Part shown: one piece after another, positions 24,480-33,494 of the stretch
Numbering within the stretch: position 1 is the stretch's first letter
How the letters are laid out: each line of letters begins with the position of its first letter
From: Halomarinibacterium sp041392125
Lineage (GTDB): Bacteria; Bacteroidota; Bacteroidia; Flavobacteriales; Flavobacteriaceae
Direction of reading: 5' to 3'
DNA: 64,000 bases
Assembly: GCA_041392125.1 (NCBI GenBank)
Contig: JAWKMR010000009.1
Span: 97,375-161,374, forward strand
Program-made: the position numbers and the translations under genes
The notes under the pieces: generated by a model
Database searches by the model: none
What the model saw: only the letters and a program-made list of their open reading frames with translations
What the model was told of the DNA's origin: nothing

Positions 24480-25336
24480 TTTACCGCTTTTAAACTTAAA
24501 TCCATATTGTGAACCGAATGTGTTAATGCCCCACTAGATATATAATCTACCCCACAATCTGCATATTTTCTTGCTGTATCAAGAGTAATGCCGCCGCTGG
24601 ATTCGGTAAGGCATGTATGATTAATCATTTCCACCGCCTTTTTGGTGTCCTCATAATTAAAATTATCAATCAAAATTCGATACACGCCTTCACTTTTCAA
24701 AATTTCTTCAATTTCAGTAAGATTTCGTGCTTCTACAATAATTTTTAAATCCAATTTATTTTGGGCCAAATAGGCTTTGGTTTTCTGAATGGCTTTCGTA
24801 ATTCCGCCGCAAAAATCGTTGTGATTATCTTTCAGCATAATCATATCGTATAAGGCAAAACGATGGTTTTCCCCTCCTCCTATTTTTACAGCCCACTTCT
24901 CTAAAGCACGAATCCCGGGAGTAGTTTTACGAGTGTCCAAAATCTTCGTTTTGGTGCCTTCCAACAATTTCACATATTCGTTAGTTTTGGTAGCTATGGC
25001 ACTCATACGTTGCATGGCGTTAAGTACTAAACGTTCGGCTTTTAGAATAGATTGGCTGCTTCCGGAAACATAAAATACCACATCACCATATTGAACTGGA
25101 CTTCCATCTTGAATTTTAACTTCAACCTCCAATGCATGATCCACAAAATCGAATACTTGTTTGGCAAATTCAACCCCGGCTATAATTCCTTTATCTTTTA
25201 CCAAAAGCTTAGCCGTACCCTGAGCCTCTTCAGGAATACACGCCAAAGAACTATGATCGCCACTACCCACATCTTCACGTATGGCATTGGCAATAATTAA
25301 GTCTATTTCTTTTTGAAATTGTTTTTTGGAAATCAT
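24476..25336 (-). CDS. nadC: Nicotinate-nucleotide pyrophosphorylase (carboxylating)
   Basis: A 286-residue quinolinate phosphoribosyltransferase, making nicotinate mononucleotide from quinolinate and PRPP in NAD synthesis. Motifs: IREDVGSGDHSS (about 18-29), LNAMQRMSAIATKTNEYV, TRKTTPGIRALEKWAVKIGGGENHRFALYDMIMLKDNH (about 136-173), and IIVEARNLTEIEE. Length is normal. No nadA or nadB is adjacent; it is linked to yihY by a 4-bp overlap. Confidence 0.97.
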   Translation of the reverse strand: MISKKQFQKEIDLIIANAIREDVGSGDHSSLACIPEEAQGTAKLLVKDKGIIAGVEFAKQVFDFVDHALEVEVKIQDGSPVQYGDVVFYVSGSSQSILKAERLVLNAMQRMSAIATKTNEYVKLLEGTKTKILDTRKTTPGIRALEKWAVKIGGGENHRFALYDMIMLKDNHNDFCGGITKAIQKTKAYLAQNKLDLKIIVEARNLTEIEEILKSEGVYRILIDNFNYEDTKKAVEMINHTCLTESSGGITLDTARKYADCGVDYISSGALTHSVHNMDLSLKAVK

Positions 25337-25464
25337 GGCATGTACAATTTATGCTAAAATACTAAATTTGGATGGTTGGAAGAGTGGTATTTTAGATTAT
25401 TGGTATTTTAGACTGTTGGAAGCAATATACCATTACCTCTTTAAAGGAAAACGGTTTTTAAAAA

Positions 25465-25938
25465 ATGAAAATTACAGTACTGGTCATCGGAAAAACAGAT
25501 AATTCTAATCTTCAGAATTTACTGGAAGATTACACCAAAAGGCTATCCCATTACATTCCTTTAAGCTTTGAAGTAATTCCCGATATCAAAAATGCCAAAA
25601 ACCTAACGGAAGCACAACAAAAAGAAAGTGAAGGAGAAGAAATCTTGAAACGCTTGCAACCCGGCGATGTGTTGGTACTTCTGGATGAAAAAGGGAAACA
25701 ATATACCTCTGTTACTTTTGCAAGCTACCTTCAGAAAAAAATGAACAGCGGACTTAAAAACTTAGTGTTTGCTATTGGCGGCCCTTACGGATTTAGTGAT
25801 ACTGTTTATACTAAAGCACAGGAAAAAATATCCCTTTCCTCAATGACGTTTAGCCACCAGATGGTGCGGTTATTTTTTGTGGAACAATTGTACCGCGGGT
25901 TTACCATTTTGCGGAATGAACCCTACCATCATCGGTAA
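25465..25938 (+). CDS. rlmH: 23S rRNA (pseudouridine1915-N3)-methyltransferase
   Basis: A 157-residue SPOUT methyltransferase modifying helix 69 of 23S rRNA. Conserved C-terminal knot: LVFAIGGPYGFSD (about 102-114), SLSSMTFSHQMVRLFFVEQLYRGFTILRNEPYHH to the end. The short length and C-terminal Tyr-His-His match the family exactly. It is divergent from nadC. Confidence 0.97.
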   Translation: MKITVLVIGKTDNSNLQNLLEDYTKRLSHYIPLSFEVIPDIKNAKNLTEAQQKESEGEEILKRLQPGDVLVLLDEKGKQYTSVTFASYLQKKMNSGLKNLVFAIGGPYGFSDTVYTKAQEKISLSSMTFSHQMVRLFFVEQLYRGFTILRNEPYHHR

Positions 25939-25956
25939 TAAATTCATTTTTATTTT

Positions 25957-26448
25957 TTAAGAAAGCTCTTGAAGCAGGTTATCTAAATCCAAGGGTCTGG
26001 TATACATCTCCAAAGAACCGTTCGGGTTTTTTGGCCAAATATCCTGAGGTTTATCCCAATATAACTCTACCCCATTTTTATCTGGGTCGTCTAAATACAA
26101 TGCTTCCGAAACACCATGATCGGCAGCCCCTGTTAATGGATAATGAATTTCGCGTAAACGTTGTAAAATAGCTGCTAAGTCTTTTCGGGTAGGATACAGA
26201 ATAGCGGTATGAAACAAACCCACCGATTGGGTATTTGACGGCAGTGCATTTTTACTATACCATGTATTTAACCCAATGTGATGATGATACCCTCCCGCCG
26301 AAATAAAGGCAGCATCTTCTCCATACATGGTGGTTAGTTCAAACCCCAACACACCGCAATAAAAATCCAATGCACGCTGAATATTGGATACTTTAAGGTG
26401 TACATGACCTATTCGGGTTTGGGTAGGAATGTGGTAAGGTGTATTCAT
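25957..26448 (-). CDS. VOC-family dioxygenase/glyoxalase-like protein
   Basis: A 163-residue vicinal oxygen chelate protein, of the short catechol-2,3-dioxygenase-like (CatE N-terminal) type. IGHVHLKVSNIQRALDFYCGVLGFEL (about 13-38) supplies one likely metal His, GGYHHHIGLNTW (about 52-63) a second region, and GVELYWDKP (about 125-133) the metal Glu. Many such proteins act on unknown small molecules. Stand-alone gene convergent with rlmH. Confidence 0.85.
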   Translation of the reverse strand: MNTPYHIPTQTRIGHVHLKVSNIQRALDFYCGVLGFELTTMYGEDAAFISAGGYHHHIGLNTWYSKNALPSNTQSVGLFHTAILYPTRKDLAAILQRLREIHYPLTGAADHGVSEALYLDDPDKNGVELYWDKPQDIWPKNPNGSLEMYTRPLDLDNLLQELS

Positions 26449-26506
26449 TTTTTTTGAAAGAATTGAGGTTAAAATACTACAATTTTAACAGCTTTGTTAA
26501 ATACTA

Positions 26507-26947
26507 ATGAGTGTTTTTTTAACATCGTTTTTATGTATATTTGCTAAAAAGCTAAAATTGAAAAAGATTCTTGTTATTTTCTTCTTTTTGACGTTGACCC
26601 TTCGTCCGGCTTTTTATCTTTCACAGTTACTCTATTATGAACTCAATATAGATTATATAATAGAAAATTACTGTGTCAACAAAGAGAAACCTGAACTAAA
26701 ATGTAATGGTAAGTGTTATTTGGCGCAACAGCTTCAAAAAAATAATCCAACACAAGAAACGAAAGAGCACAATAGTATAGCCTTGCTCGATATTTTTTAT
26801 CCGGTATTTTTTTCGCCCTATAGTGCGTACAATTTCAACAATAACCATTTTAGTAATCTTCCAAAAAAATTAACTACACCCTATTTTAATAACTACGCAT
26901 ATTTACTAGGCAACAGCCTGTTAAAACCACCTATTACTACCGCATAA
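26507..26947 (+). CDS. Membrane-anchored CNGKC-motif protein
   Basis: A 146-residue protein with one N-terminal hydrophobic segment (KILVIFFFLTLTLRPAFYL, about 20-38) and then a short soluble region containing NYCVNKEKPELKCNGKCYLAQQL (C56, C66, C70). I recall similar CxGKC proteins beside metal-uptake genes in flavobacteria, but cannot name a family. It is 82 bp upstream of the MbnP-like gene and in the same direction, so a role in the same copper-related cluster is inferred. The C-terminal 60 residues are low in conserved features. Confidence 0.6.
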   Translation: MSVFLTSFLCIFAKKLKLKKILVIFFFLTLTLRPAFYLSQLLYYELNIDYIIENYCVNKEKPELKCNGKCYLAQQLQKNNPTQETKEHNSIALLDIFYPVFFSPYSAYNFNNNHFSNLPKKLTTPYFNNYAYLLGNSLLKPPITTA

Positions 26948-27029
26948 CTTCTTGGTTTTTACAAAGGTTTTAGGGTATTTTCCTTACAAAACCCTGACTA
27001 TTTTATAACATAATTTAAATTCAAAAAAA

Positions 27030-27824
27030 ATGAAACATTATAAATGGGCATTCATTGTCATGCTATCTATTGCGGTACTCTCTTGTAAAAAAGATGACGA
27101 TGGTGAAGATTTAACAGGTCAAACAGGTAACCTTGTCGTAAAATTTGATAACGGCGTGGGCGACCAAGATTTTATTTTTGGCACCAGTTATGACAAATCA
27201 AGTGGCGAGTCATTCAAACTAGAAACCCTACGCTACATTATTAGTAATATACGAGTAACAGATACTAACGGAAATACCTTTATGTATCCTTCGGCAGATA
27301 ATGTATTTATTGTTGATGAAGCCAATGCAAACAATGCCGGTGAAGTTTGGATTACTTTAAACAATGTTGCAGCAGCAGATTATACAAGTATTACCTTCGG
27401 AATAGGAATTGATCAAGAACGATACGCCCTTGGCGCAGAAGGTCAAGGTGCTTTTTTGGATGAAGCTGAAGCCGCAGGAATGATGTGGACTTGGGCTACC
27501 GGGTTTAGATTTGTTCGCCTTGACGGAACCTACTCCAGCACTACTGCTACAGATGAAGCACTGAATATTCATATGGGAAGTGTAGGATCTTCTTTAGATA
27601 ATTATCGAGAAGTTACCCTAACCTTACCTAATAGTGCTAAAGTACGTATGGATAAAGAACCTGAAATTCATGTTGAGGCAGATATTCTGAAAATTTTTGA
27701 CGGACAAACTTCAGTAAGTTTTGATAATGGATACAGCCAAGTACATACCGATGCCAATACAACTCCGGTAATTGCTAATAATATGAAGGGAATGTTTGAA
27801 GTACACCACGTTCACAACGAATAG
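27030..27824 (+). CDS. MbnP-like copper-associated lipoprotein
   Basis: A 264-residue lipoprotein (VLSCKKDDDG, lipidated Cys at 19). The body is the beta-sandwich fold of the MbnP family: NLVVKFDNGVGDQDF (about 34-48), LETLRYIISNIRV (about 64-76), a GIGIDQERY loop, MMWTWATGFRFVRLDG (about 151-166) and IHMGS with conserved His near 181. In characterised MbnP, a tryptophan is oxidised to kynurenine by the partner MbnH and the product binds copper. W153 and W155 lie in the corresponding conserved block. The di-heme gene follows immediately. Copper binding is inferred. Confidence 0.75.
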   Translation: MKHYKWAFIVMLSIAVLSCKKDDDGEDLTGQTGNLVVKFDNGVGDQDFIFGTSYDKSSGESFKLETLRYIISNIRVTDTNGNTFMYPSADNVFIVDEANANNAGEVWITLNNVAAADYTSITFGIGIDQERYALGAEGQGAFLDEAEAAGMMWTWATGFRFVRLDGTYSSTTATDEALNIHMGSVGSSLDNYREVTLTLPNSAKVRMDKEPEIHVEADILKIFDGQTSVSFDNGYSQVHTDANTTPVIANNMKGMFEVHHVHNE

Positions 27825-27834
27825 TAAATCTGTT

Positions 27835-27870
27835 AATAACCCAAAGTACAAGTATGTACTTTGGGTTATT
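27835..27870 (+). other. Perfect 16-bp hairpin between mbnP-like and di-heme genes
   Basis: AATAACCCAAAGTACA (27835-27850), loop AGTA, then the exact complement (27855-27870). The stem has no T-tract after it on the plus strand, so it is not a standard terminator. Its position, 10 bp after one stop codon and 13 bp before the next start, suggests an mRNA-processing or partial attenuation role. Confidence 0.8.
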
Positions 27871-27883
27871 AAAAAATAGTAAA

Positions 27884-28930
27884 ATGAAAACAAAATACTT
27901 ACTATTTTGTATTGTAGTCACTATTTTGGGCTGTAACAAAGATGATGAGGTAGCAAAGTATGCTCCAGTTCCTTTAACAGTTACAATTCCGTCCAATTTT
28001 CCTGCTATTCAATACAATCTAAACAACAACCCGGTTACCCAAGAAGGGTTTGAACTAGGGAAAAAACTTTTTTACGAGGGCCGTCTTTCGGCAAACGATG
28101 CTATTCCTTGTGCATTTTGTCATGAACAGGCCTTTGCCTTTACACATCATGGGCATACACTTAGCCACGGAGTTAATGGAGGTATTGGTTTCCGAAATTC
28201 ACAACCCATTCAAAATATGGCATTTCAAAGTGAATTTATGTGGAATGGATCTGCCTCCCACCTAGATTTACAACCTATAATCCCACTTACCAGTGAATTG
28301 GAAATGGGAGAAACTTTAAATAATGTGGTAGCAAAACTAAGTGCCGACGCCGACTATAGAAATCACTTTAAACGTGCTTTTGAAGATGGAGAAGTCAATA
28401 GTGAAAATATGCTGAAAGCCTTGTCTCAGTTTATGATTATGATGACTTCGTCTAATTCAAAATACGACAAGTACGTACGCAACGAGGAAGGAGTTTCACT
28501 AACCGTTATAGAGCAAGACGGGTTGGCGACCTTTCAAAACAAATGCGCTACCTGCCATGCTACCGATTTGTTTACCGACCAAAGTTACCGGAACAATGGT
28601 TTGCCCATAAACCCACAACTAGATGACAAAGGCCGTTATTTAATTTTTGAAAATCCGGACGATTTGTACAAGTTTAAAGTACCCAGCCTTCGCAATGTAG
28701 AAAAAAGCTTCCCATATATGCATGATGGGCGTTTTGCTACTTTAGAGGCGGTGTTGAACTTTTACAACTCCGGGATGGTAAATAATGGCAACGTAGACCC
28801 CATATTTACAAGACCCGATGGTACGCTTGGCATTACCCTTTCAAATTACGAAAAGGAAAGCCTCATCGCTTTTCTTAAAACATTAACAGATAATGAATTT
28901 TTAACCGATGAACGTTTTTCAGAATTTTAA
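27884..28930 (+). CDS. MbnH/MauG-like di-heme cytochrome c peroxidase lipoprotein
   Basis: About 348 residues. I start at ATG 27884 (MKTKYLLFCIVVTILGC, lipobox LGC with Cys at 17); the frame opens 10 codons earlier inside the hairpin. Two c-type heme sites are present, CAFCH (76-80) and CATCH (221-225), the layout of bacterial cytochrome c peroxidases and of MauG. Other family marks are GEELFYEGRLS-like KLFYEGRLSAND, SHGVNG, the YDKY near 194-197 and FKVPSLRNVEKSFPYMHDGRF (about 260-280). Position directly after an MbnP-like gene favours an MbnH role, that is tryptophan oxidation, over plain peroxide detoxification. Confidence 0.85.
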   Translation: MKTKYLLFCIVVTILGCNKDDEVAKYAPVPLTVTIPSNFPAIQYNLNNNPVTQEGFELGKKLFYEGRLSANDAIPCAFCHEQAFAFTHHGHTLSHGVNGGIGFRNSQPIQNMAFQSEFMWNGSASHLDLQPIIPLTSELEMGETLNNVVAKLSADADYRNHFKRAFEDGEVNSENMLKALSQFMIMMTSSNSKYDKYVRNEEGVSLTVIEQDGLATFQNKCATCHATDLFTDQSYRNNGLPINPQLDDKGRYLIFENPDDLYKFKVPSLRNVEKSFPYMHDGRFATLEAVLNFYNSGMVNNGNVDPIFTRPDGTLGITLSNYEKESLIAFLKTLTDNEFLTDERFSEF

Positions 28931-29942
28931 TAAACTCCTTTTAGGTGTTGTAGTTTGGGTATCGATAGCAGCATCTGCCACAGAAAACCCACGCCCTATT
29001 TGTATAAAATCACTTTATCTTGTGGAAGACTGCGATCTTTGTGGTTGTACGACAGGTAGTGGAAGCACTGGATTTGGCACTTTAAATAACTCCAATTTTG
29101 TTGGAGCTCGTTATATCTATCAAAACTTTGAATCTAAAAGTGGTATTTTTTCGAACTCTCCAAAAAGTGAAGAGCAATTTAGCACTTTTCAGTTATGGAC
29201 ACAAGTTCCTGTATACAAAAACTTTTATATTACCGCCACCGTTCCTTATCAAGATTTAAGGCGGAAATTAATAGATGGTAATGAGCATATTAATGGTTTG
29301 GGGGATATTTCGGTAATAGGTTGGTATAAACTTCAGTTTAAGAAGAAAAAAGTGAAAGAGAATTCTGCAACATTTGTAGATTCTACTGCAACCCCAAAAA
29401 TGAAGGTAGAAGTAAATGATACGATTGTTCCAAAATCACCACATAGTGTTCAGTTCGGGTTGGGTGTAAAATTACCTACAGGGGAGTTTGAGCAAGCGCT
29501 TACCGACAGAGTAAATCCCGGTTTTCAAGTAGGTACGGGTAGTTTTGACGGTATTTTTTCGGTAGGTTATAATATGGCTTTAGATAGATTTGGTCTTAAT
29601 ACCCTTGCTACTTATTATGTGAAAGGAGAAAATAAAAACCAGTATAGGTTTGGAAATCAATTTAGTTATTCGGCAAATGCTTTTTATACATTTCCAGGAA
29701 CAAAGACTAATATATTGCCTTTTTTAGGAATTAGTGGTGATGTGTACGACCTTATTGAACAATATAATGAAACATTGGCTAATACCCATGGAAACATTAT
29801 TAACTCTTCCATAGGTACCGAAATGGTTGTGAATAAATTTATTGTGGGAGCAAGTTATACACTACCTCTTTCTCAAAATCTATTTGGTGGTGATGTTGAG
29901 GCAAAAAACAGATTTTCGATATACGTAAATTACGCCTTGTAA
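28908..29942 (+). CDS. Outer-membrane beta-barrel protein with N-terminal Cys cluster
   Basis: A 344-residue exported protein. A signal peptide (about 1-24) is followed by ICIKSLYLVEDCDLCGCTTGSGSTGFG with four cysteines at 32, 42, 45 and 47. The rest alternates like a barrel (FVGARYIYQNFESKSG, YITATVPYQDLRR, VQFGLGVKLPTGEFEQALTDRVNPGFQVGTGSFDGIFSVGYN) and ends with aromatic-rich RFSIYVNYAL, as in outer-membrane porins. Its start overlaps the di-heme gene by 23 bp, indicating tight coupling. The Cys cluster may hold a metal; this is inference. Confidence 0.7.
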   Translation: MNVFQNFNKLLLGVVVWVSIAASATENPRPICIKSLYLVEDCDLCGCTTGSGSTGFGTLNNSNFVGARYIYQNFESKSGIFSNSPKSEEQFSTFQLWTQVPVYKNFYITATVPYQDLRRKLIDGNEHINGLGDISVIGWYKLQFKKKKVKENSATFVDSTATPKMKVEVNDTIVPKSPHSVQFGLGVKLPTGEFEQALTDRVNPGFQVGTGSFDGIFSVGYNMALDRFGLNTLATYYVKGENKNQYRFGNQFSYSANAFYTFPGTKTNILPFLGISGDVYDLIEQYNETLANTHGNIINSSIGTEMVVNKFIVGASYTLPLSQNLFGGDVEAKNRFSIYVNYAL

Positions 29943-29993
29943 TTTGGCTTAGGGACATATCTAAAATAAGAATTTAAAAGAATTGAACTATTA

Positions 29994-30389
29994 CTAATTA
30001 ATTTTTACCGAGCCACTACACACATCTCCTTCCTCAACACCTTGTAACCACAAGCGCAAATCTTCAGTTCGATACTGGGTTAGTTCTTGGAGGTAATAAG
30101 ATACACACATGGGGAACACATCGCCATACTCACTCCCTTTATTCTCATAAGGATATTTCATAAGTACTTGTGCATCGCGATAGCCTACCCAAAGGCGTTG
30201 TACTTCTTTCAATTTTTCAATAAAAAGGGTGTCATGCTGGTACTCCTTTAAAATTTGCTGGTAAACTTGGTTAAGCTCGGTATCGGCTCTTTGATAATTG
30301 CTATAGGCTTCTTGGTTCATTTCTTCTTGGCTTTGAGAAAAGCTAATGCCACAAACCAAAAACAATAGAAAGGTAGTTATGGTCTTCAT
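29994..30389 (-). CDS. LprI/DUF1311-like secreted protein
   Basis: A 131-residue protein with signal peptide MKTITTFLLFLVCGISFSQS. The mature part matches the LprI N-terminal domain/DUF1311 pattern: QEAYSNYQRADTELNQVYQQIL (about 26-47), LKEVQRLWVGYRDAQVLM (about 61-78), then two cysteines (FPMCVSYY, GDVCSGS) that may pair. Some members inhibit lysozyme. Stand-alone gene; the function here is unproven. Confidence 0.75.
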   Translation of the reverse strand: MKTITTFLLFLVCGISFSQSQEEMNQEAYSNYQRADTELNQVYQQILKEYQHDTLFIEKLKEVQRLWVGYRDAQVLMKYPYENKGSEYGDVFPMCVSYYLQELTQYRTEDLRLWLQGVEEGDVCSGSVKIN

Positions 30390-30427
30390 AAAACAGAATT
30401 TGCTACTACTAAAAGTACAAATAGTCT

Positions 30428-32071
30428 TTAATTCACCATCATTTTTAATGTTAACATATTTTCCAAAGTTTCTAATTTCAGTAAATATATTCCAGCGGAA
30501 AGTGTATGCGCAATTTCTACCACATTATGAGGTTGTTTAAATACCTGCTCCATTACTTTTTCTCCTGTTAAAGTATAAATACCCATTGTGAAGTGTGATG
30601 CTTGAAAGGTTGGAGAAATACGTAACCGAATAATATCTTTTACAGGATTTTCAACTAACGAAACTCCCAATTCAATAGTATTTTCAGCAATACCCAAGGG
30701 CAATCTAATTTCATTTAATGCCCATGCAGCACTTTCAGCAGTGACTGTGACGTGAGGTTCATTTTCAGCAGGAATATACGTATTTACAAAAGGGGAATCT
30801 CCTAAAGTTGGCGTTGCAAACCAATCCGGATTATCTATTGCTAAGGAACTCATCGTGGGTATAAACGAATATAAATCTTGTTGTAACGCTGCAATAAATT
30901 GCTCTAATACCGGATTACCACCCCCATCACCTAGAGCATCAGCAATGCTTCCCGTACCACCGGGAGACGCATCTACCCCATCTGTCTCAACAGGTTGCTG
31001 CGCTTGAGTACTATAACTACCTATAGGAATACCAATAAAATACGCTGTAAGATCTGTTACCGTATTGGTCTGGTTAGCTTCAGGGGTAAAATATAATGCA
31101 ACATCCACACTGGTTAGGGCATCTATAACAAGATTAGTGTTTACAATTTCAGCACCCGGAAGGCCTGTACCAATCCCATCACCATTGCCATTAATCATGG
31201 TTACATTACGCACCTCTTGTGGAAATCCTAACACATCCAATTCGGTTTGAAAAGCATCTCGAAAACCTTCGGCACCGGCAGGTAATAATTTACTAGGGTC
31301 TTGCTCAAAAGGAGAGCCATTTAGTAAATGGGCAGAATAATGGTCTATTAACATTTCCTTTGCTGCCGGAGAATTTAATACACCATCAATTATTGCCAAA
31401 GCTTGTGGATCGCCATTTTGTTGCGCAAAATAATTAATTAAATACTGAAGACTGATAGGAATATTAGCGCCTCTATGGGGCGAATCGAAGGAAATATAGA
31501 GTCTTGTTTCATGAGGAATGCTATTGGCCTCCATATACGCTAAACCATATCGGGCAATTAAACCTCCCATACTGGGACCTAAGATTACTAATTCTGCATC
31601 CCCAACTTTTTGGGCATTGATTTCTTCAATTAATGCTGCCAGTACTAAGCCATTTCGTTGGATATAATCTCCCCCACCATCAATATCTTTCCCGTCGGTG
31701 GTATATTGAGGGGCATTTAATATAACAATATCGTATCCTTCGGCTCTAAGAATATCTGCCAAATTATCGCCATCAAAGCTTAAACTAGCATATAAAGCAC
31801 CTATATCACGTCCATCTCCCGGATCAAAACCATCCAATACAATAATAGGTTGGTCTAAAACACCGTTGACCAAATCTAGAAAAATTTCGTATTCACCCTC
31901 ACCAAAATAGGCTTGAGCTTCATCATAGCCTTGGTAAGCCACATTTGCAACAATAGTACTTACAACACTTCTCTCCGGATAATGGGAAGGATCGGGTGTA
32001 GGCAAAAATCGAGATTGTGCTTGTGAAAATTGGAAAATAAACACCAAAATAAAGAAGGAAAGTTTTTTCAT
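30428..32071 (-). CDS. Secreted alpha/beta-hydrolase with T9SS sorting domain
   Basis: A 547-residue protein: signal peptide MKKLSFFILVFIFQFSQAQ; a hydrolase domain with PIIVLDGFDPGDGRD, ELVILGPSMGGLIARYGLAYME (GxSxG as GPSMG, serine near 168) and SFDSPHRGANIP (about 194-205); and a C-terminal type IX secretion sorting domain (about 470-547: VSLVENPVKDIIRL, GIYTLTGEKVMEQVF, LSAGIYLLKLETLE, KMMVN). The esterase or lipase would be exported by T9SS and anchored at or released from the surface. Substrate unknown. Confidence 0.85.
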   Translation of the reverse strand: MKKLSFFILVFIFQFSQAQSRFLPTPDPSHYPERSVVSTIVANVAYQGYDEAQAYFGEGEYEIFLDLVNGVLDQPIIVLDGFDPGDGRDIGALYASLSFDGDNLADILRAEGYDIVILNAPQYTTDGKDIDGGGDYIQRNGLVLAALIEEINAQKVGDAELVILGPSMGGLIARYGLAYMEANSIPHETRLYISFDSPHRGANIPISLQYLINYFAQQNGDPQALAIIDGVLNSPAAKEMLIDHYSAHLLNGSPFEQDPSKLLPAGAEGFRDAFQTELDVLGFPQEVRNVTMINGNGDGIGTGLPGAEIVNTNLVIDALTSVDVALYFTPEANQTNTVTDLTAYFIGIPIGSYSTQAQQPVETDGVDASPGGTGSIADALGDGGGNPVLEQFIAALQQDLYSFIPTMSSLAIDNPDWFATPTLGDSPFVNTYIPAENEPHVTVTAESAAWALNEIRLPLGIAENTIELGVSLVENPVKDIIRLRISPTFQASHFTMGIYTLTGEKVMEQVFKQPHNVVEIAHTLSAGIYLLKLETLENMLTLKMMVN

Positions 32072-32109
32072 AATACTGAAGTATTTAACAATTGGAAGAT
32101 ACTACTATT

Positions 32110-33471
32110 TTACCATCTAAAAAATTGTTTAATCCACCTTAATTTCGTTTTGTTCAAAGGCGAATATTTTAAAGGCAACTCAAGCCAATTCGGCTTATGC
32201 AAAATACTTTTAAAATGACTAAAAGCCTTAAAGCCGGCTTCTCCATGATAACTCCCCATACCACTTTCACCCACTCCCCCAAAGCCAAAATAAGGATTAG
32301 TAATATGCATGACCACATCATTAATAGCACCACAACCAAAAGTAACTTCTCTTACAATTTTTTTCCTTTCAGAAACATTTTCAGAAAAAACATAACAAGA
32401 CAAGGGTTTGGGTAACTGCTGTACATGTAGGATTGCTTCGGAAAGATTTTGATAGGAAATAACCGGAAGAATGGGTCCAAAAATTTCATCTTGCATGCAA
32501 TCATCTTCAAAACTCACTTTATGAAGTATGGTCGGATGAATGTAACGTTGTGAAGCATCATAATTGCCTCCAAAATAAATTTTATCAGTATCAATAAGCC
32601 CAACCAAACGCCGAAAATTTTTTTCATTAATAATTTGAACGTAATTATCATTTTCAAAAGCATAGTTTGCTTTTTCAATTTCAGCTTTACAGGCCTCCAA
32701 AAATTGCTTTTCAACAGCTTGGTGAACCAAAACATAATCCGGAGCAATACAGGTTTGTCCCGCATTTAAAAACTTTCCCCAAATTAATCGCTTGGCAGTC
32801 ATTTTAATGTTGGCCGCAGCCGTTACAAAAGTGGGACATTTTCCTCCCAATTCAAGCGTTACCGGGGTAAGATTTTCAGCAGCGGCTTTATACACAATTT
32901 TCCCAACAGGACTACTTCCGGTAAAGAATATTTTATCAAGTTTTTGTTTTAAAAGTTCGGTGGTCTCTGCTACACCACCTTCAACAATAGCAAAAAAAGC
33001 TTCGTCAAAATTTTCTGAAATAAGCATTTTCATTGCCTTTGATGTCTCTAAAGGCAATTCACTGGGTTTTAAAATGACGGTATTCCCGGCAGCAATAGCA
33101 GACACCACAGGGCTGAGGGACAATTGGTAGGGATAGTTCCAAGCGCCTATAACTAAACATACTCCCAAGGGTTGTGGGACTATATAACTTTTGGCCGGAA
33201 AATTGATCAAATTAGTGCTTACTCTCTTGGGGCTACTCCAATGTTTTAGCTGTTTTAGAGCCAAGCGGATTTCCTTATAAATTAATTCAAATTCTGTGGC
33301 TCTTGTTTCAAAAGAAGACTTTTTGAAATCTTTATAAATGGCTTCACAAAGCAATGTTTCATTTTGCTCTATAGTGTTTTCAAGCTTTTTTAATTGCTGA
33401 ATTCTAAAGGAGTATTCCTTTGTTTTATGGGTATTGAAATAGGTGCGCTGTTTTACAATAATTTCGGACAT
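32110..33471 (-). CDS. Aldehyde dehydrogenase, ALDH3-like
   Basis: A 453-residue NAD(P)-dependent aldehyde dehydrogenase. Cofactor and catalytic landmarks: GAWNYPYQLSLSPVVSAIAAGNTVILKPSE (about 108-137), FTGSSPVGKIVY, the general-base Glu in TLELGGKCP (about 204-212) and the catalytic Cys in NAGQTCIAPDYVLVH (about 237-251). The short length and absence of an N-terminal extension are those of the ALDH3/fatty-aldehyde group. It precedes no obvious pathway partner. Confidence 0.93.
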   Translation of the reverse strand: MSEIIVKQRTYFNTHKTKEYSFRIQQLKKLENTIEQNETLLCEAIYKDFKKSSFETRATEFELIYKEIRLALKQLKHWSSPKRVSTNLINFPAKSYIVPQPLGVCLVIGAWNYPYQLSLSPVVSAIAAGNTVILKPSELPLETSKAMKMLISENFDEAFFAIVEGGVAETTELLKQKLDKIFFTGSSPVGKIVYKAAAENLTPVTLELGGKCPTFVTAAANIKMTAKRLIWGKFLNAGQTCIAPDYVLVHQAVEKQFLEACKAEIEKANYAFENDNYVQIINEKNFRRLVGLIDTDKIYFGGNYDASQRYIHPTILHKVSFEDDCMQDEIFGPILPVISYQNLSEAILHVQQLPKPLSCYVFSENVSERKKIVREVTFGCGAINDVVMHITNPYFGFGGVGESGMGSYHGEAGFKAFSHFKSILHKPNWLELPLKYSPLNKTKLRWIKQFFRW

Positions 33472-33494
33472 ACAGCAAAAGTAGAAAATTTAGC

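Noticed and set aside
27835..27870. Rho-independent terminator after the MbnP-like gene
   Set aside because: Perfect stem but no T-tract on either strand directly after it, so listed as a hairpin of unknown role.
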